This document shows positions 4,526 through 7,263 of a stretch of 7,263 bases of DNA, in pieces. Within the stretch, counting starts at the first letter, position 1; the number at the start of each line of letters is the position of its first letter. Source of the stretch: JANQQZ01 sp039179915 (GTDB taxonomy: Bacteria > Planctomycetota > Phycisphaerae > Phycisphaerales > UBA1924); NCBI GenBank assembly GCA_039179915.1, contig JBCDEF010000144.1, positions 1-7,263 on the forward strand. The letters run 5' to 3'. The notes beneath the pieces were generated by a model that searched no databases, was not told the DNA's origin, and worked only from the letters and a program-made list of their open reading frames with translations. The translations under genes and the position numbers were made by a program.

Positions 4526-5791
4526 TCAGTGGGGCTGGCCCACGCGGGCGTGACGGATCTCGATCTGGCGGGTGCTCTCGGTGCCGAGCCAGCCGCCGAG
4601 GATGCTGATGATCAGCGAGAGGGCGGCGACGCCGAAGGCGGACCACGTCGCGGCGACGACGTAGTCGGAGGCGATCTCTGCCGCGTCGGTAGCCGCCTGC
4701 TGCCACTCGTCGAGCTCGGTCTCGAGGTCACGCTCGACGCTGGTGATGATCTCATTGACCTGGGCATCGCTGAGCGGTGTATTGGCGGTCAGCACATCCT
4801 TGGCGGCCTGGGTTTCGCCTTGGATCAGGCGGAGGCCGACCTTCTGGAGCACCGCAGCATCGAGGTCATTGATGGCCGCGCGGATGTCGGCCTGTGTGAT
4901 GTTGGCGCCGCCCGGGCTGTCGAGGTTGGCGACGAACGCGCTCGCACGGTCGCGGACAGTGTTGGTCACATCGGCGACAAGACCTTGCTGGTTGTCGGCG
5001 GTGCCGAGCAGCTGCTGGACCTCGGTGGACAGACCCTCGGCGAGTTCGGCGACCTGGTCGTCGCTCAGCCCGCTGGCGGATTGGAGCCGGTTTTCGGCTT
5101 GATCGATGTCGCCATTGATCAGTGCGCGGGCGATCTCGGTGAAGGTTTGCTGGTCGATGCGGTCGATGGCGGTGCGGATCTCTTCGGCATCGATCGATGC
5201 GCCGCCTTCGGCTTCCATATCGGCAATAAGAGCACTGGCTTCGCGCTTCAGGCGTGCCTGAATCGTGTCGCTCAGGGGGGAGTCGGCCGCGGCCTGCGCA
5301 GCGGCGGCGGCGGCCTGTGCGGTGTTCTGGGCCGCGGAATGGGCTGCGCCGGCGACGCTGTCGGTGGCACTCGCGACGGCGCTGCCCGCGGCGGTCACCA
5401 CGCTCTGTCCGGTCTGGACCACCCGCGATAGGCCCGAGAAGCCCAGCACGATCATCAGGGTGGTCGCTGCGCCCCACAGCGTGATGCCGTGAAGGATGCC
5501 GACGGTGTCCTCGGTCTTGCCGCTGAGCCTGGATGCGAGCATCGATCCGACAAAGAAGGCGGCGCATGGGGTCAGCACGATCCATATCATGGCGCCGATG
5601 CCCAGCCCGTCGCCGATAGCCCCGCCGTCGGTCAGGTCGGCGACGCTGACGCCGACGGCGGCGCCCAGCAGCGAGAGCAGCCAGCTGACGCCGACAACGA
5701 CAAACAGGCCGGCGAAGACCGCGGCCCAGCTGATGAGTCTCGGGCGTTCGAGGTCGATATCGAGCGTTCGGTTTGTATCTTGCGTGGACAT
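4526..5791 (-). CDS. Four-helix membrane protein with a tandemly duplicated soluble domain
   Basis: This 421-residue protein is of unknown function. The N-terminal region has three predicted membrane helices: 21-49 (SWAAVFAGLFVVVGVSWLLS), 63-88 and 97-118. The opening ISWAAVFAG followed by LLSLLGAAVGVS resembles a family of uncharacterised bacterial membrane proteins. An Ala/Ser-rich stretch (131-170) leads to two copies of an ~83-residue helical unit, 180-262 and 278-360. They align without gaps at about 25 of 83 identities; shared anchors are AS-A, GGA-I, IR-AI, LI-G, and LSD-QV-E. A fourth helix lies at 375-403, then a short basic tail. Positive residues after helix 2 and at the C-terminus suggest the repeats face the periplasm. 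I start at ATG 5791: AGGGG sits 6 bases before it and the membrane region follows. The frame is open to 5851 but that extension lacks support. It lies between the antiporter and the DUF3309-like gene, all leftward. A sensor or scaffold role is conceivable but unproven. Confidence 0.82.
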   Translation of the reverse strand: MSTQDTNRTLDIDLERPRLISWAAVFAGLFVVVGVSWLLSLLGAAVGVSVADLTDGGAIGDGLGIGAMIWIVLTPCAAFFVGSMLASRLSGKTEDTVGILHGITLWGAATTLMIVLGFSGLSRVVQTGQSVVTAAGSAVASATDSVAGAAHSAAQNTAQAAAAAAQAAADSPLSDTIQARLKREASALIADMEAEGGASIDAEEIRTAIDRIDQQTFTEIARALINGDIDQAENRLQSASGLSDDQVAELAEGLSTEVQQLLGTADNQQGLVADVTNTVRDRASAFVANLDSPGGANITQADIRAAINDLDAAVLQKVGLRLIQGETQAAKDVLTANTPLSDAQVNEIITSVERDLETELDEWQQAATDAAEIASDYVVAATWSAFGVAALSLIISILGGWLGTESTRQIEIRHARVGQPH

Positions 5792-5797
5792 AGTGAG

Positions 5798-5802
5798 CCC
5801 CT
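5798..5802 (-). promoter_or_regulatory. Shine-Dalgarno site fixing the start at 5791
   Basis: AGGGG on the minus strand, 6 bases before the ATG at 5791. It favours this start over the in-frame codon 60 bases upstream at 5851. Confidence 0.6.
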
Positions 5803-5827
5803 GTGGTCTGGGTGATCTCGAGCGAAG

Positions 5828-5847
5828 CAGGCGTTCCGCGACGCCTG
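5828..5847. repeat. Perfect 7-bp hairpin in the leader of the membrane-protein gene
   Basis: CAGGCGT (5828-5834) and ACGCCTG (5841-5847) form a perfect stem around a six-base loop, TCCGCG on the plus strand. It lies in the 114-base gap between the antiporter stop and the start at 5791. No T-tract follows on either strand, so it is not a standard terminator. It could stabilise or stall the leader, protect the 3' end of the antiporter message, or be a binding site. Confidence 0.4.
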
Positions 5848-5905
5848 ACACTCAGAACCTAGATGGGCGTGGTGTGGCGTCGGTGAAGTGAGCCTGAAAA
5901 GGCGT

Positions 5906-7207
5906 TTATGTTGAGCGGGGAGCGGCCATAGCGCCGCGGTGCTCAGCGGCGCGGACCAGCGGCGGGACGGCCAGCCCGTGCGTGACAACCGAAACGAGGA
6001 TGGTGAAAACGCAGATGGCCCACACCAGGTCGGCATGATCAAACTCGGTCTGGTTGGTCGCGTAGGCGAGGTAGTAGAGCGTGCCCAAGCCGCGGATGCC
6101 GGCGAAGGCGACGATGAACCGGCCGAGCGGGGGCAGCCGGCCCCCATGCTTTTTGGCAAGCGGGTCCGCGAGTGCGATCCAGCCGAAAAACGGACGGATC
6201 ACGAAGACCGCGAGTAGGCCGAGTGCGGCGGCGGCGGGCGTGAGCTCTTCGAGCGCACCGCTGGCAATCATGCCGCCGACACCCAGCAGCAGCATGACGA
6301 GCACAATCTGCTCGACCTGGTCGACGAAGCGGTGCGCAACGTGCGGGTGGCCCGCGTCGGGCTCGGTCTGGCGGACGGTCACGGCGCCGACGAAGACGGC
6401 GAGGAAGCCGTAGCCGCCGATGATCTCGGCCAAGCCGTAGGCGGCGAAGAGCGTGCCGAAGATCACGACGCCGAGCGTGTAGCTCGCCGGCGAGTGGTCC
6501 GCGTCGCGGAATGCGATCTTTGAGGTCAGCCAGCCGACCAGCAGCCCCACGCCGACGCCCGCGAGGCACCGCCAGAGAACATCGACCGCGAGCCACTCGG
6601 CGATGATGCCGGCAGAGCTTTGACTCCCGCTTGCGGCGGCGAAGGCCATCGCGAGATAGGTGAACGGGAACGCGAGCCCGTCGTTGATGCCCGCCTCGGC
6701 GGTGAGGCTGAAGCGGACATCGTCTGGGGCGTCCTGGTTTTCGCCGGGCGGGCCGACCTGCACGCTGCGGGCGAGCACCGGATCGGTCGGGCTGAGCACC
6801 GCGCCCAGCAGCAGCGCCGAGCCGAGGCCCAGCCCGAGCCACCAGGCACCAAGCAGCGTGAGGGCGGCGATAGTCAGCGGCATGGTCAGCACGATCAGCG
6901 GCCAGACGCGGAGCCAATTGTTCTGTTTGGTACCGCCGCTTGTCGTGCGTAGCGAGAACGGCCGATCGATCGCCAGCCCCGCGGCCAGCAGCGAGACGAT
7001 CACCGCAAACTCGGTGAGGTACTCGGTGGCCTGCCCCTGATCGGGGACGGTCGCCGGCGTGAGCGTCGGCAGGCCGAGCGGGAGCGAAAAGGCGATCCAG
7101 CCGGCGGCGACATAGATGATCGGCACGCGGTCGGCGAACCGCTTGAGCGGGACCGTGCCGAGCAGCGCGAGCCCGAGCAGGACGAACAGGGCCATGCGGT
7201 CGCTCAT
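5906..7207 (-). CDS. Na+/H+ antiporter, CPA1 (NhaP-type) family
   Basis: This 433-residue inner-membrane transporter exchanges Na+ (or another monovalent cation) for H+ across the cytoplasmic membrane (PF00999). About 12-13 hydrophobic helices can be picked out. CPA1 landmarks are in order: the unwound-helix motif TDP at 141-143 in VLSPTDPVLA, the ion-binding Asn175-Asp176 in EAGINDGLAF, the conserved Arg338 in VIRPFFGW, and GIRGLGTLYYLAY at 370-382 with Arg372. The Asn-Asp pair marks it as electroneutral CPA1/NhaP rather than the Asp-Asp electrogenic NhaA type, by family knowledge. It ends shortly after the last helix without an RCK/TrkA-C or other cytoplasmic regulatory domain. ATG 7207 is used; an in-frame TGA lies about 33 bases upstream, so the protein cannot extend much. 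No clear SD precedes it, and a second in-frame ATG occurs at codon 5. The next leftward gene starts 114 bases downstream. Confidence 0.93.
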   Translation of the reverse strand: MSDRMALFVLLGLALLGTVPLKRFADRVPIIYVAAGWIAFSLPLGLPTLTPATVPDQGQATEYLTEFAVIVSLLAAGLAIDRPFSLRTTSGGTKQNNWLRVWPLIVLTMPLTIAALTLLGAWWLGLGLGSALLLGAVLSPTDPVLARSVQVGPPGENQDAPDDVRFSLTAEAGINDGLAFPFTYLAMAFAAASGSQSSAGIIAEWLAVDVLWRCLAGVGVGLLVGWLTSKIAFRDADHSPASYTLGVVIFGTLFAAYGLAEIIGGYGFLAVFVGAVTVRQTEPDAGHPHVAHRFVDQVEQIVLVMLLLGVGGMIASGALEELTPAAAALGLLAVFVIRPFFGWIALADPLAKKHGGRLPPLGRFIVAFAGIRGLGTLYYLAYATNQTEFDHADLVWAICVFTILVSVVTHGLAVPPLVRAAEHRGAMAAPRST

Positions 7208-7263
7208 GGGATCGGCTCGGGGGCTGCGTCGTAGGGGTCAAAACGAAAAGCGGCCGCGGCCCG
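7208..7263 (-). terminator. Possible half of an intrinsic terminator at the window edge
   Basis: Reading leftward from the edge, the GC palindrome-rich CGGGCCGCGGCCGC (7263-7250) is followed by TTTTCGTTTT (7249-7240). This is the layout of a stem's 3' arm plus T-tract ending an upstream leftward gene; the other arm would lie outside the window. The remaining bases to 7208 are the antiporter's leader. A TTGACC at 7242-7237 resembles a -35, but no -10 follows at the right distance. Confidence 0.3.

Noticed and set aside
4529..5431. 300-codon plus-strand open frame
   Set aside because: It lies fully antisense to the duplicated-domain membrane gene, which has an SD, membrane helices and repeats. 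The antisense product is an Asp/Gly/Ala-rich composition artefact of GC-rich codons.
5892..5903. GCCTGAAAAGGC mini-hairpin after the antiporter stop
   Set aside because: A 4-bp stem with its T/A run in the loop, not after the stem; too weak to be a terminator.
6039..7241. 400-codon Arg-rich minus-strand frame
   Set aside because: A +1-type shadow of the antiporter. The product is Arg/Ala-rich with no hydrophobic helices, while the other frame has all CPA1 motifs.

Overview
This is a GC-rich bacterial chromosomal window with dense short-gap gene packing, Shine-Dalgarno (SD) sites of the AGGA/GAGGA type, and a type II signal peptide (lipobox). Together these suggest a Gram-negative, two-membrane bacterium. 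The general feel (GC-rich, GATC/TCGA-rich, many lineage-specific membrane proteins) would fit Planctomycetota, possibly Phycisphaerae. That is only an impression: no rRNA or phylogenetic marker is present. I see no IS, phage, CRISPR, tRNA or rRNA features.

Layout. Three genes run rightward. They are a 5'-truncated endonuclease/exonuclease/phosphatase (EEP) family gene (1-666), a 52-aa Pmp3/YqaE membrane protein (696-854), and a DUF4112 protein (856-1215) that starts one base after the Pmp3 stop. They converge on a leftward block of six genes. In transcription order from the right edge these are a CPA1/NhaP-type Na+/H+ antiporter (7207-5906), a four-helix membrane protein with a tandemly duplicated soluble domain (5791-4526), a 44-aa DUF3309-like membrane peptide (4450-4316), a gene-free stretch (4315-4018), an unrecognised lipoprotein with an extra C-terminal membrane helix (4017-2530), a clear intrinsic terminator overlapping its 3' end, a ferritin-like DUF892/YciF-type protein (2442-1807), and a glycine-zipper protein of the general-stress 17M/YflT type (1765-1268).

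How the parts fit. Pmp3, DUF3309, DUF892/YciF and YflT-type proteins, and a Na+/H+ antiporter, are each known from, or often encoded among, osmotic, salt or general-stress genes. Their concentration here suggests an envelope/osmotic stress locus, with two unrecognised membrane-linked proteins as candidate new components. That is inference from family membership and proximity; no shared regulator gene is visible.

Two genuine small genes (52 and 44 codons) are easily missed by length cut-offs. Three leftward genes have their starts moved to internal ATGs because that is where the SD sits.
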